Notes under the pieces: generated by a model
What the model was told of the DNA's origin: nothing
Seen by the model: only the letters and a program-made list of their open reading frames with translations
Database searches by the model: none
Translations under genes and position numbers: made by a program
Source: Rhynochetos jubatus
Lineage: Eukaryota; Chordata; Aves; Eurypygiformes; Rhynochetidae
Direction of reading: 5' to 3'
DNA length: 64,000 bases
NCBI GenBank assembly: GCA_027574665.1
Contig: CM050654.1
Location: 9,728,142 to 9,792,141, forward strand
In this document: piece after piece, positions 1 through 12,176 of the stretch
Position numbering within the stretch: the stretch's first letter is position 1
Layout of the letters: each line of letters begins with the position of its first letter

Positions 1-1010
1 GTTTGTTAGTCAAGTTTACAATAACCCTGAAACCCTCTAAGAAGTTAGCATTTGTTTCTTTTGCAGGAGAAAATGAAATGATGGAAAATTTCAGAAGCCT
101 CATAATAATTTCTAAAGCAGACAAAATTTACTACTAATTTTCTGTGGTTTTGTGTACATACTTTGGAGGGTTTTTTTTAGTTTAGGGGTGAAGGGAAAAG
201 GCAGCCACATTAATTTAATACACAACTATGCATATAATTATCTAGGGCTTACTGATTTAAAAAGCTGCCTGCTTTTGACTTCTACCCATCATGGTTTTTT
301 CTGTCATGATCTTTCCACTCCTATCTGTAAATTGTCACTCTGAACTGTTTTCCATCTCACCTTTAAAAAAGAATACCCACTGCAGACAAAACACCTTTGC
401 TTTGATTTCAGTGATATATTTTGTTCTGCTCTCTCAATGACCATTCTTGAGGTTTGTCTATTGATTAATGAAAAATGAAAGGCATCTTTCACTATGCTGT
501 GAAAAAAAACCAACCAGGCAGAGTAATGACAGATGAGTTTCCTGCCTTTCCAAAGATCCTACATGCCCCCTTACTGGCAGTATCATGGCAGAAGGCCAGC
601 AGGAATAAAAGAAACATGGCAGATATTAATTCCTTGCCTTTCTATAGGAAATATGTTGACTGTAACTTGAGTTTCCTGTGACTGTCATAAAAATGCATTG
701 ATTTACACTGGTGTTTCTAAACCATTTCGTTGGGATTTTATGCCACTGACAGTATCTTCAAAGTCAGGATGATGATATGTATCTGTACCCTACCAAAATG
801 CTTCTATTCTTCATTGCAGACCTATGCAAGACCTGTGGAAACATCTCCATTAACTTTTTTCTTCTCAAACAATGTTTCCTTGAGGAGCGCTGAGCAACTC
901 ACCAGCATTCCCCAGTTTCTCAACTACTGCCTCCTCTTCACAATTATTTTTCTTTGCTTCATCATACCTTCCTGACAGCACAGCTTAATTATAATAAGCT
1001 GTGATGCCAG
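1..1010. other. AT-rich flank upstream of the CpG island
   Basis: This stretch has low GC content and almost no CpG until about 1010, where composition changes abruptly. Short open frames exist on both strands (for example 730-975 +), but none shows a recognisable domain or codon structure, and I see no known repeat family. Its last 32 nt form a possible mini-exon, listed separately. If the island promoter is bidirectional, this is the start of an intron of a minus-strand transcript. Otherwise it is 5' intergenic DNA. Confidence 0.5.
979..1010 (+). other. Exon-like 32-nt interval just upstream of the CpG island
   Basis: A pyrimidine-rich tract ends in an acceptor (cttcctgacag, AG at 977-978), and 32 nt later there is a consensus donor CAG|gtgagg (GT at 1011-1012). 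Within it, CACAGCTT at 979-986 is the exact reverse complement of AAGCTGTG at 996-1003, an 8-bp hairpin with a 9-nt loop. It is too short for a normal internal exon and carries no coding evidence. It could be a tiny 5'UTR exon or, more likely, a chance pairing of splice motifs. Confidence 0.12.
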
Positions 1011-1306
1011 GTGAGGCGTGCACATCCTTGCGCTGAGCCCTGCGCTGAGGGCCTGCTCCCCTCCGCCCGGAGCCCACCTCTGGGCTGACAAGAGTTACCT
1101 GCCCCGGGCCTGTAGCCGAGGGCCACCCACGCTCCCAGCCGTCCCCATACTCCGTATCCTCTGCCGTGGAGCGGACGGGAAGTTGAACGAGTGCTCGCCC
1201 TCCCCCGGGCCGCTCCGGGGCAGCGGCACATCCCAGGCCCGGCGCTGGGGGTCGCGGCACCTCGCGCCCTAAGGCGACCCGGCTCACCTTCACAGCCCCG
1301 GGGAGC

Positions 1307-1318
1307 GGGGGGGGGGGG
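1307..1318 (+). repeat. Homopolymeric G run in the CpG island
   Basis: Twelve consecutive G residues sit inside the island. With flanking G runs (ccccgggg before, cc after) the site could contribute to a G-quadruplex on the + strand. It is also a likely site of length polymorphism or sequencing error. Confidence 0.8.
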
Positions 1319-1713
1319 CCTCGGCTGGGAGCCAGGTCGGAGCAGACCCTGCTTCGTGCGACGCTGCAGCCAGCGGTAGCGGTGACTTGACGGCTGCGCC
1401 TTCCCCGGCCGCGCTGCCGGCCGCCTCACGCCACAGTGTCGCGGGGCGGGGGCGCGCGCCGCCCCCGCCCGCCAAACGGGCCCTGAGGCCACTCCTCGCG
1501 CGCGGCCGCGGCGACGCCCCCTGCCGAGCGCCGCGGGTCGCGCCCTTTCCGCCGCCGCGGAGCGCCGGTGCCGGCGGCGCCGCCTTCTCTCCGCTTCTTT
1601 GCCGGCCGGCGCCGGCGGCGGGAGGCAGGGGGAGCCCGGGAGCAGCGGCGGCGGCGGCCCGGCGGGCGGTAAGCCCGGCAAGCAGGCAGGGTGGGTCCCC
1701 CGCCCGCCCGCGC

Positions 1714-1721
1714 TGACGTCA
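1714..1721. promoter_or_regulatory. Consensus CRE (CREB/ATF site)
   Basis: The 8-bp palindrome TGACGTCA is a full cAMP-response element, the known binding site of CREB/ATF dimers. It lies in the island about 90 bp upstream of a strong splice donor (GT at 1809-1810), a plausible core-promoter-proximal position. Function here is inferred from the motif and location only. Confidence 0.6.
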
Positions 1722-1724
1722 GGA

Positions 1725-1808
1725 AACTTTCTCCGCGGCTGAGGCGGGAGCGGGCCGAAGCGGGCGCCGTGTGCCGGGGCGGCGGGACGGCCTCCATCAC
1801 CTTGCCAG
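1725..1808 (+). other. Candidate 5'UTR first exon, 3' end at 1808
   Basis: The interval ends at CAG|gtacgc (GT at 1809-1810), a good donor, just downstream of the CRE. The 5' end is a guess, as no initiator is decisive. There is no ATG with a convincing coding frame, so if this is a first exon it is untranslated. Alternative + strand donors at GCG|gtaagc (exon end 1668), GGC|gtgagt (exon end 2008) and TTG|gtaagt (exon end 2314) could give alternative first exons from the same island. Which are used cannot be decided from sequence. Confidence 0.4.
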
Positions 1809-2314
1809 GTACGCGGCGCCCCTTTCTGAGGGGAGAGGTTGGCGGGCGGCAGCCGGGAGGGAGGTCTGGGCGCCTGTTGATCGCCGCGGAGCGCTGCCCC
1901 GGGCACAGCCGCTGCTCTTGGCTGGAAACTTGGCAGCCGGCGGGTGAGGCGGCGAGGCGGGCGGCCCGGGGCCGGCAGCGCGGGCGGCGGCGGAGGCGCG
2001 GGGCCGGCGTGAGTAACGGGGCTTGTGGCGGAGGCGAGCGGAGCAGGGCAGCCTCGCCCGCCTGTCGAGGCTTCTCTGTTTCGCAGCTCTCACCTGCGGG
2101 AAGCGGCAGCCCCGTGGGTTTTGGTGGGCCGTACCTGTCCGTCGGTGCGAAACTTGCCGTGGGCGCAGCTTGCAGCGGGTTTCTTCTCGAACTTCACAGC
2201 CGCAAGGACTTGGGGATTTTAGGCACGCGAGATGCCACGGTTTAGGGGTTCTTTTTGAATTTCAAGTAGCTGAAAATCATCAAATGCCTTTCATTCTGGG
2301 GTTTTTTTCCCCTT
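1809..2314 (+). other. Island 3' half with two further + strand donors
   Basis: This holds the rest of the island and its shoulder. Donor GGC|gtgagt (GT at 2009-2010) and donor TTG|gtaagt (GT at 2315-2316) mark possible 3' ends of longer or alternative first exons. Composition falls from GC-rich to AT-rich between about 2200 and 2320. Open frames on both strands here (for example 1691-2245 +) are long because GC-rich DNA has few stop codons. They show no domain and are not called as genes. Confidence 0.35.
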
Positions 2315-2315
2315 G

Positions 2316-5007
2316 GTAAGTACAGTAAAGCCATTATCTGAGGCGAGGTTTTGTTTTTCCTCTGAGGCTGAGCCGTGGCAGCTCGGCGATGCTGGGAGCC
2401 GAGCCGAGCTCGCCGCTGAGCCTGATGAACGCACAATTGTTTTACGAGGGAGGATCTTCGACTCGGAGACAAACCCAAACCACCAAGTTAAAATTAACTC
2501 CGTGGAGCACCCGGGTGTTGGGAGGGTGGAGTACTGGAGTAGTTTGTCGGATCGTCATGTGAACAGAAAACTGAAATTTGAGCAAGGACTGCAGTTGGGC
2601 GAGGGAGAATGAGGCAGAAAATCTCATTTTAAGGGGATCTGAAAGTTGTAAGCGAGTTCTCGGGAGGAATATGGAAAAGTGTGTTGCTCATTTAATTTCG
2701 CCATCCTTGTCTTTTACTAAAAGGCACAGAGAGTCTATTAAAGGCCTGTAAATGTTAATTCTTCATATAAAGGAATTCACCCCCTTCCAAAGAACTAGGT
2801 TTCTGGTGTCTTTTTTGAATTTAAGACAGTCACTGCATTTCTAATTTAAATACCACACTGTGCTCACTTTTAAAATTTTCAGTTCCTACAGTTGCGTTGC
2901 AGTTGTGAGTTTTTGAAAATCATCTTGATGTAGATGTAACTAAAAAAGATGCTAAAACCCCTAATGAACTGGAAAGCAAGCCATACATGAAGGTGATTAT
3001 GAAGGTCTTTGAATGTGTGTAGGTAACACGTAGAATGTTTCAGCAATATGTTTGGTCAACTCAGTATAAATATAAATAAGCATCCATTTTTACATTTTTA
3101 TGTGTATAGCTGTGAACCTGTCCTTTTAGAAATACTTCCATTTTTTCTGTTATTTTCTCTTTCTGCATGTTAAACTAACTTAAAACTTCAGTTGTACCTT
3201 TCAATTGTTGTAGTGTTAAGCAACACTTCATAGCTTCAAACATCTGCCGCTTACGATGACAATCAAAATAAGCCAAAATAATTCACCCAAGGGAAAAAAA
3301 GATATCTTTTTGAAGGTCAAGCTTCTATTTTCGCAGCAATTTCAGAATGAACAGAAAAGTTTGCTTCATAATTATAGACTTGCTTGATTGATTTGTTGTG
3401 TAGCTGTATGTCAGGAACAATCTCTGACATTTGGAGATTATCCATGTGCACTCAGGGAACTGAAGAACAAAATAGTGGGGGGAAAAGGGCAATAATTTCA
3501 TGATTATTACCCTTATGGTATTTTGGTATGTATTTAATTTTTTAGTGTATGGATGCGTTAGTGATTATAGGCCTTCTTAAAGGCATATATTTATGTGGAG
3601 AGGTTGAATAGAGTGAGTGATTTAAGGATTACAAGCCTAGGAATTATGGCACAGTGTTGAAGGATGCAAGGGGAGTGCTCTGGTTTGTGCTTTTAACAGC
3701 TACAGTTGTGGTGTTATCAGCAAAACGAGACTGGAAATAAGCAGAAGCAAGTACAACTCAGGTTGCCTTAGAAGCTAGGATGACTGTCTTAAACGTGATC
3801 CAGTGAGCATTGGGTGTGTCTTGTGAGTGATCAGTATGGAACTTGGAATTATTTTGATGCCACAAAAAAAGGGAGAAAACATTAGACTGCAATAACAAAC
3901 TACACTGTGATTTTCTGTATGAAGCATTTTAATTCAGATGGGAAAGTATAAAACTGATACTAGAGGATCAGAAAGGAGGAAGATGTAGTTAAAAAGAGCA
4001 GGCAGTGAGTGTGGCAACAAGTTTTAGAGGTCTTTTTAGAGCTCAAAGTCTGTGTACCTCCTGCTATGCAAAGTACTCACCTGACGTGACACTTCAGAAT
4101 TTCCTTTGCAAGCTCATTTAAGTAATTTGTTGGTCTCTTGCCTGTAGACAAGGTTACCTCTCAGGGTTCAACAGCAGTGTGTCTGCATAGGTGTGTTCAT
4201 ACAACAATTGTAAATATTATTGGATGCTCTGAAAATCATAGTCAAAAGGCTTACTTGACCTCTCAAGTTCTTCATATACAATAATCTGGCATTTGTAATT
4301 ATTTTGGTTATATAATTAGTTTTTCTCTTGAGATAATCCCTCTATAGTGTATTTCTTGAATGTGTGATAAGAAAATAATTAGAACTACTATGTGAAATAA
4401 TTAAAGGCCAACTTCAGCTTGAACTGGGACACTAATGTAGCTTGAAAAAGAACCAAAAAAATGAACTACTTTATCCTTGAATTGTTGATGACCTACCTAA
4501 TAGGACCTGAGGCAGGATTCTAATTCTGTCAGTTTTCTAAAGAGAGGGAGTAGGGCACAGAGAGCTGAAAAGTCCACCAGGTTTGCTTCACAAAAATTAT
4601 TGCCCCTCAGAGTTTTCTGTTATTGTCAATGGAAAAATGTGTGGCAGAAGTTGAGGCTGTTTCAAGTAAATTGGCTCTTGAGGCAAAAAATCCTGAATTA
4701 AACACTTAAGAGTTGTTACATAAGAACAGGCTAATTGGACAAAAATATTTTTTCCCATCCCCTTTTTTGCTTGACTATTATCTGTTTTTTTTAGTGGATA
4801 AGCGCCTTTAGAGCATCGAGTGGTACCCCAGGAAAGAACAATACCCTTGCTGTTAGAACGCATAGTGCCTCTGCATAGCTACCAAACAACATTCTTTTCA
4901 GTTCTCCTGCCTTCAATATATAACTTTTCATCTAGAAATACTTGTTGATATCATTGCTCTCAATGGAAGTCAGTTCCTTCCTAGTATCTCCTAAATCTCT
5001 GAGATCA
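2316..5007 (+). other. Presumed first-intron sequence, part 1
   Basis: AT-rich, CpG-poor DNA lies between the CpG island and the first LTR. The first 300 bases keep moderate GC (island shoulder). The rest has closely spaced stops in all frames, no strong acceptor-donor pair with an open frame, and no repeat I recognise. It is read as intronic because strong donors precede it and no polyadenylation context or new promoter is apparent. Confidence 0.5.
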
Positions 5008-5563
5008 CAACCCTGGTTTTGGCTGGGATAGAGTTAATTTTCTTCACAGTAGCTGGTATGAGGCCGTGTTTTGGATTTGTGCTGGAAACAGTGTTGCTAA
5101 CACAGGGATGTTTTTGTTACTGTTGATCAGTGCTTACACAGAGTGGAGGCCTTTGCTGCTCCTCAATCCACCCCACCAGTGAGGAGGCTGGAGGTAAACA
5201 GGGAGTTGGCGGGGACACAGCTAGGACAGCTGACCAAAGGGATATCCCAGACCATCTGGCATCATGCGCAGCATATAAAGCTGGGGGAAGGAGGAGGATG
5301 GTGGGGAATGTTCTGAGTGGTGGTGTTTGTCTTCCCAAGTAACTATTACGTGTGATGGAGCCCTGGTTTCCTGGAGGTGGCTGAATACCTGCCTACTGAT
5401 GGGAAGTGGGGAATGGATTCCTTGTTTTGCTTTGCTTACGTGGGTGGCTTTTGCTTTACCTGTTAAACTGTCTTTATCTCAACCCAAGAGTTTCCCTTGC
5501 TTTTACTCTTCTGATTGGAGTGTCTGTGTGGTGCTGAGCTGATGGCTAGGGTTAAACCATGAC
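5008..5563 (+). mobile_element. Solo LTR of an avian endogenous retrovirus (sense)
   Basis: About 555 bp matches the general structure of an LTR family that I recognise from bird genomes. It starts near CCCTGGTTTTGGCTGGGATA (5011-5030), has a U3 TATA box (TATAAA at 5274-5279), a downstream leader-like block with TTTGTCTTCCCAAGTAAC, and a U5 containing CTGTCTTTATCTCAACCCA, and ends in GGTTAAACCATGACA at 5563. The reverse complement of the same landmarks occurs at 60491-61170, which supports family membership from the window itself. No internal gag, pol or env sequence adjoins it, so it is a solo LTR left by recombination. The exact 5' edge is uncertain by a few bases and I see no convincing target-site duplication. 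The open frames inside it are not viral genes. Confidence 0.85.
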
Positions 5564-6945
5564 ATTCATGCAGTCTCACTACCCCGCTGTCAGTGCTTTG
5601 CTGATGGTGCCCTGTTTCTTAAATGCTACATCTAACTGTACTGTGGATGTGCTGTTGTGGAATAGCCACTATTACTCTGTAATGTATAGCCTTAATCTGG
5701 GTTTACACTCGTGGCCTGTGATGATGGTGGGTAGGGGCAGGAGGAAGTAGGTACTATATATACTCAAATACTTGTCATTTTGTGGTCTATCCTCAAGGCA
5801 CCTAACTGACCTTACAGGAATGGCACAATGCAGTCGTAGCATTACAGTGAGTTGTTGGCCATCCTTTTAGTCTTAGTGCAGATATTCTCTGGGCCATTTT
5901 ATTTGCCATGGGGCACTGGAAGAACTCTGGGAATGGCCAGTAGTAGCTCTTAAGTCTTAAAAATGCTTTCTACCTAGGCTGCAGCTCTAGCCCATCTAAT
6001 AAACAAAAGGTCATCTGAAATGGTTCTTCTTGCTGTATGGTTTCAAAACATGTTTGTTACACTAAATGAAACATCAGGAGAAGGAAGTGATGTTGCCACA
6101 TAGATTTCATCCAGGGTTTCATAGAGAATTTATCCAGCTGGAAACTCATCATGAATTCCCAGTGAAGAATTTACTTTCATTCCTCCTGCCCTCTTGCCAG
6201 TATAAGCAGATGTTCTAATTACCAAGCTAAGAGGGTGCTCTGGAATAAAATATTATAATTTCCTCAGGTTGAAATGACTTACTTTTTCGTAGTGTAATTA
6301 CGTATAAGGCAAAGAAAAAGAGAATGTAGAATTTTGTAGTTTAATGAGCTAAGCACTTCTGTAGAAGAGGCGAGACCTGAATTTCCAACAGCCACATAAG
6401 TAATCTTTCGCTGGAGCAAGAATCAGAACTCAAGCTTTGGAACGCCTACGGTTTCACACAGGCTACTTGATAATGTGGCAAAGACGTACTGGAAAACCCC
6501 TTAGTTTAAGATACTGGATTTCTTGAACTTCTGCAAAGGTCTGTTCTGTTTTGAAGGACAGGCATTGAGAAATTCTGTTTATTTTAATTCCAGAGTCTGA
6601 CCTACTCAGTTTATTAATATATGTTGTATATCCTACTCACTTTGTTAGTACTGTGTATATTTTATGTCTAACTCTGAGCTTGCATATTCAGGTTTTATTC
6701 TGAGAACTGAGCTGGGTTTTCTCCATTTTTTTATCTCACTTGCAGTTATAATGATTCGGAAACATCTGTGCAACTAAATGGTTTTCAGTTTATTCTGTCA
6801 GTGATACCTGATGAACACCATTGCCTTGCATGAGTTTGCACAAGTGTAACTTGGTAAACAATTCTCTTAAGAATGCAGTGGTCGGAGCAGAGATGGCAGC
6901 TTTCTTTTTGCTTTATGGCACTAAGAAGTTGTTAGTGAAATTTGG
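5564..6945 (+). other. Presumed intron, part 2
   Basis: This is unique-looking AT-rich sequence with no recognised repeat and no supported exon. A 63-codon frame starts at 5559 at the LTR edge but runs into ordinary unique DNA and has no recognisable product. Confidence 0.5.
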
Positions 6946-6950
6946 GGTTG

Positions 6951-6983
6951 GTTGTGTGGTGGTGGTGGTGGTGGTTGTTTTTT
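6951..6983 (+). repeat. (TGG)n/(GTG)n microsatellite
   Basis: A short TGG/GTG trinucleotide tract (gtggtggtggtggtggtgg) is followed by a T run. It explains the poly-Val and poly-Thr stretches in the overlapping frames on the two strands, which are therefore not genes. Confidence 0.85.
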
Positions 6984-9900
6984 TGTCACCAGAAAGTGCA
7001 ACTGTAGTATATGGAAATTCTTTAGACATTCTGGTTATTCTTGTGCTGTAGAGACATCCTGACCAGTGAAAGTAAACAATACTTTTACTTTGGAAAATAT
7101 ATGACTTCTGAGACAAATCTTTTGGCATTAAGAAGTGTCTGAGGCTGTTTCCAGCATGCTGTATTGATTTGGTGCTTCGGTCTTCTCACAATCTGTAAAA
7201 TAACATGAAGACTTTACCACTGCATTAAAATTCCTACTTAGTATGTTGACATAAAATGATTCTTTTTGAGGACTACTGGATTCCCTGAAACTATTGAGGG
7301 TCTTGAATGTGATTTCCGCCACCCCCGCCTTCTTTCCCTGCTGTCTCCATTCCCCTAGTTTTAATGGGGGCAATCTTGGACAAAGGCAAAATGCAATAGT
7401 AATAAGGTGTGCAAAACAGAATCCTGACTACTACCTGCTGTGACATTTAATAGTCTTTCTTCTTTTTTTGCCGTTTTAAATGCAGATGTTAGGCCTTTAG
7501 TTCCTCCAAGGCAGGATGGGCCATTAGGAACTTAAGTACTGTGCTTAAACTTTGCTAGAGATCTAGGACACACTAAATCCGTACAACCCTTAAGGTTTTT
7601 TCAGAATTCTCTGCAGCCTGTGCAAAACTCAACTTTCTTTCCACTAGATGAAAGGCTGGGATAAGGCAGCTGCTGCTGTGGGGAAAGGTGGCTGGGAGGG
7701 AAGAGGCTGCCCACTCTCACCTCAGTCTTGCAGCTCTCCAGTGGCAGGAGAACCCCGAGACGGCTGGTTTATTCATGGCTGCAGTCTGGGCTATGTGGGC
7801 TTTGGCAAGTAGCTATTTGGCTAGTGCTGGCAATTTCTGTCTACTGCCCTGTGTAACTATAGCTTTTCCTATGCATAGGAATACTAATAGTAATCACCAT
7901 ATTTTCTCTTTCTGTCAGATTGAGAGCTTTTATTTCTCTCTGTGTGTGTACACGTCTTCTAAAGAAGATGCCTCTTGAAACAACAGCATTTTTTCTCAGT
8001 CTGTTGTAAAATCCTCTGGAAAGTATAACACAAGTGAGGTGATGAGCCTAGATAAGGGATTGTGTTCCCAATAAAAAATTATTTTTTCTGTAATCACATC
8101 TCAAAATCTTGTTTGGAACAGCAGCCATCTTTGCGTGCCAATCACTTTGGGAGTTGTTTAAAAAAGTTTGGTGTGTCCTCAAACCTATTTCCTTAATGTT
8201 TGTCCACACCATCTTTCCAAATGCCTTGCTGTGCAGATACGTGCTGTCTCTAATGCTTTCGTACTACATGCTGTGTTGGCAGCCATGTGCATTCAAAGAT
8301 CATGAGTCAGGTTCCCTAGCAAAAAACATCATAAAATAATGAGATTAAAAATAATACAGGCTTTGCCGGTTTTGAACATTTAGTATTGTTTTCCTTCTTT
8401 AAAACTTTTTTTTGCAACTACCGTAGGTCTGAAACTTACATTGAAAACAATTTTTTTTTTTTTCCTAACACAAACTCAAAACTTCAGGACATGGATCTTC
8501 AAGAAAAACAAATCTTGCCCTAAAATCATGAAAGATGGCACCACTATGTCTGAGCTTCTACTGATACACACTTCGCTCTTAAATGAGACAAATATTAGTC
8601 AAAAGGTTTCATTTTTATCTATTTATATTTAGAAGTGACAGAGTCCTCTGCTGATGGTTCTAACTCCTTGTTCATGGGCTGAGGTCAAAGTAGATTCAAT
8701 GCTAGAGCTGCAAATACTAGCCAGTAATGTATCTTTGTTTTTTCTGTTTTCCACTTGCAAGGGTGACAGCATGGGCAGAATCATCACTTCCAAATCAGTG
8801 GATAGTTGGGATTACAGGTTAATAGGTGGTTTTGAACTGTGAGGTATGGTATGCACAAGATACACCTGTTTTAAACTAGTTAAATCAACATGAAAAAACC
8901 TGGTTGAGTAGTAAGTAACAGTGAGAGGTGAAATATATATGGTTTAATATGGGGCTGAATCTTTACTTGGGACAGAAAATAGCAGGGGACTATGTAGCCA
9001 GCAAGCAGAAAGTAGTTTGAGACTAACCCCCCACCATTGTGCTCGTTAATCCCTTTCACATGTGTAAGATTTAAAGCAGAGCATACTGTGGATTTGTAAA
9101 CACAAAGGTCTCTAACATCTGAGATTAGGACAATCTTTCTTGATTCAAGCAGCCTAAAAATTGCATTGCTAATGTTGTAAGTCATATGTTGTATTAATAT
9201 TCAATTTATCCTGTTGTGCAAATAGGCTTAGGATGAAAGATATACTTTTCCAAAAAATTTTGCAGCTGGAGCTGTTTGTAATTCTCTTATCTTTCTGTGC
9301 CATTCAGTAATTGCACTTAATTGTTTGCTTCTGCTATGGTTTGTGGCATGATATGCAGTATGTCAACACTGCTAAACTGCAATATTGGTGTGTATAATGC
9401 TAATGTTCTTGAAAGAGATAATTTCCAGATTTCACCTAACTGGATGAAACAGCTCGTGTAACTACCAATGCAATGCTTTATACCTCTTCTTATAATGAAA
9501 GTTTGTAGTTGGTTTTTTTCTCATTAACAGGTTGGTTTTGTCTTTACACATGTTTTGGTGTAGTGTGTTGTACTGGTAAGCTAAAAAGCAACATACAAAT
9601 GGGGCTGGGTCAAAGTCTATGGCTGGGAAAGCAGGATGTAAAGAAAGTAACGTTTTCTTACACAGCCACTTTAAAATATTGGGATTCTCATTAAATTTCT
9701 TGTTGTCCTGATAGTTTTTATACTTTAGTGCAGCTTTCCAAAGTTGAGGCTATTTTTTTTTTTCTAAGCATACTAGTTTGTTCTGGAGACCAAAAGAGCT
9801 CACCTAGAAGCATTCCAACTTGTAAAATGATTCTACAGCATCCCCATGTGTGATGGGAGCTCTATTTCTGGCTTAGTCCCCACTGGTTTGAAATTGTACT

Positions 9901-12158
9901 TAAGCAAGCAGCCAGTCTGGGAGAGGGCACTTGGGGCCTTTATACCTCCCTGCTTCAGTTCTCTCAAAGGCTATTGCTTCTGCACTGAAAGCTAGCTGAA
10001 AATGCGAGATGCATTTTAACCTGGCCATGCTGACTTGCAGTCTTACACGTTTGTCATAAATAGTCTGACACTAACAGCAAATGCAAGCTAGAAGAGCATA
10101 TGAGCTATGTATTGTTTTCTCTTTCCAAATCAAATAATTCTCACAGAGGTCTCAGTTCCATTTTGCATGTCTTATCTTGGAGGATATTGAATGTAGATAG
10201 AATGAATGTTAGACTAATTTTTGTATTAGTAATTCTCTTCAATATGAAGAGTAACTCTTGAATCCAGATCATTAGTTGCATTTCAGCCGTGCAGTGCTGA
10301 ATAATGTGCTTGCGTTGGTAATATCCACAACTGTCAGTACATTTACATTGGCTGTGGCCAGCAGCTCTTCTTTTTTTTTTTTTTTACTGGTTTTGACTGG
10401 AATGACATGTGGCAGCTGATGGCTACAGACATGGCAAATCTGCCAGTGTGGAAAATTGACAGCGCAAGCACAAATCTACATAGGGATGGGAGTAATCTGT
10501 CGGGAAACAGAAGTGCAACTGATGGCACTGTTGATTGTTTCTGCTAGAGAAGCGCTAGTATTTGCTGTGATTTCACTGCACAAGTGACACTGCTGCTACA
10601 AGTAAGGAGGATATCTCTGTGACAGCAGGCAATGATAGTGTGCTATACTTTTGAATAACTACTTTAATGCCTCGTGTTCTCTGTTATGGATATTTACTTT
10701 GCAGTCTGGGGCAAATGCGGTGGGGAATGGCTGGTCGTTATCCACAGCAGTCAATGTAAAATTGTCGTGCTGTTTGTATTTTCTCTTTTGTTGCTGGGTT
10801 TTCTGAGGGGAAGAAGGTGGAGGGGGTGTCTACTCAGCAATAATATGAAGCACCAGGCTTCACGGTGCTATGCATTTAAAACAGATAACTAAGAAATAAG
10901 GCCGTGTATATTATATTAGATTATTCTATATGACCATTTGTATTTGATGGCAAGCATAACATGTACACACTAATACACATACTTCAACTTGCTCCCAGTT
11001 AAACTGGTGGCCTTCAATCTTCACTGTCTTCAAAACATAAAATAATTTGTACCACGAATTCTAAAACTAGCCTCAGATTCAAAGAAGACTGACATGCTGT
11101 AGTGAACAATTTGCATAGGCTTACTTAGAGGTTGAAGTTTTTGTTTGTCCCAAGCTTGAACCTAGTAAGATAAAGGATACCATAAGAGAAAATGTTGGAA
11201 TACATTTACAGAATGTCTTTATTTATATAAATTTTACTTCTATACTAGTCTGTTTTGTTTTCTTTTGAATTCCCAAAATTTGTAAATAAAGCAGCAATAT
11301 AATCTTTACTTTTAGATCTTTAAAGAAAGAAATGTAGGCACTTTAACCTGATAAAAATAGATGCAACATCATTTGTTTACAGTTTTTATTCAAAACCAGA
11401 TGAAGAAAATAACAGCTAATACAGATGAGAGATGGTACTGTGTGGGGAAAGTGAATAATTTTGCAATGCCAATAGATGAGACTTTTGATGAAGTGGAACA
11501 TGTGTAGCTCCTTCTGCTGGCCAAGGTGATCGTTTAAAATGGTGTAGGAAGCTTCTTCCTATGGAGGCTCTCTGACAACAGACATGTTTTGGGAAGGCTG
11601 TGTGTTTCATACACTCTGTATCCAGATGTCTTTGGTGGTCACTGATTTTCTGATATTTTTAAGAATTTCCTCACCTGTGATACTTGTTGCCCGAACCTTA
11701 ATGTCTTTCTAAACTCCGCTCCTGGAGAAATCTCAGATAACTCGAACAGAAGTTCAGTATCAGAAAGAACAGTCATCATCTAAGCTCTTGATACCCATGA
11801 TGCAGAATCAGGTCATATTTTGATGACTTAAGGATATTGTACTTTATTATGCAGCATTTTTCTTACCCTTCTTGGAGGATATCCTGAGTTTTTATAATTT
11901 TATGGCTTATGAAGAATTCCTAAATAAGATTTTTCTCCCATTTTGGAGTTGTTTCTCCTCTGTAGAATTGTTAAACTTGTTTAGGATCTAGGAACTTTTT
12001 GATTCCTGAGTTAGAAAAATAAACAAAAGCTGAGGAATGGAAAAGACTTTGGTTTAAGTGTAGTTTAAATCCTTTCATTGCTAAACTAGAGGTATAGCTT
12101 ACCTCCCCTGCATGCACGTTTTCCTTATTTTTTTCTGCATCCCTTTTGTTGCACCCTC
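6984..12158 (+). other. Presumed intron, part 3
   Basis: About 5 kb of AT-rich unique DNA. Homopolymer T tracts occur near 8449-8463 and 10371-10385. Short frames such as 7688-7978 + and 8880-9185 - have no domain, no codon-like composition and no flanking splice signals that would support them. No recognisable transposon or RNA gene was found. Confidence 0.5.
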
Positions 12159-12176
12159 AAAAAAAAAAAAAAAAAA
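12159..12176 (+). repeat. Poly(A) tract
   Basis: About 18 A residues. I see no target-site duplication or mRNA-like sequence on the 5' side that would make it the tail of a retrocopy, so it is listed as a simple homopolymer. Confidence 0.8.

Larger units (their letters stand above)
1010..2250. promoter_or_regulatory. CpG-island promoter
   Basis: About 1.2 kb is very GC-rich and dense in CpG, against an AT-rich, CpG-poor background on both sides, which is the hallmark of a vertebrate CpG-island promoter. Visible elements are a cluster of GC boxes (SP1/KLF-type ggggcggggg and ccgcccc motifs) around 1440-1475, a perfect palindromic CRE TGACGTCA at 1714-1721 followed by an ETS-type GGAA, and repeated CCGCC/GGCGG runs between 1500 and 2030. 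No TATA box is evident, so initiation is probably dispersed. Consensus splice donors on the + strand downstream of the CRE suggest transcription rightward from about 1650-1780. Consensus donors on the - strand are also present. The gene served is not identifiable from this window. Confidence 0.85.

Noticed and set aside
989..1906. 305-codon minus-strand open frame across the CpG island
   Set aside because: GC-rich islands lack stop codons. The translation is a Pro/Arg/Ala/Gly mixture with no domain, and other frames on both strands are equally open. Composition explains it.
1691..2245. 184-codon plus-strand open frame in the island
   Set aside because: It runs across two strong splice donors, is Arg/Gly/Ala-rich from composition and shows no recognisable motif.
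5117..5750. Several open frames in and beside the + strand LTR
   Set aside because: They lie in LTR or flanking sequence and match no retroviral protein. Solo LTRs carry no genes.
6821..7128. Val-rich (+) and Thr-rich (-) frames
   Set aside because: Both are products of the TGG/GTG microsatellite at 6951-6983.
12159..12176. Poly(A) as the tail of a processed pseudogene
   Set aside because: The upstream sequence shows no mRNA-like open frame, polyadenylation signal at the proper distance, or flanking duplication.
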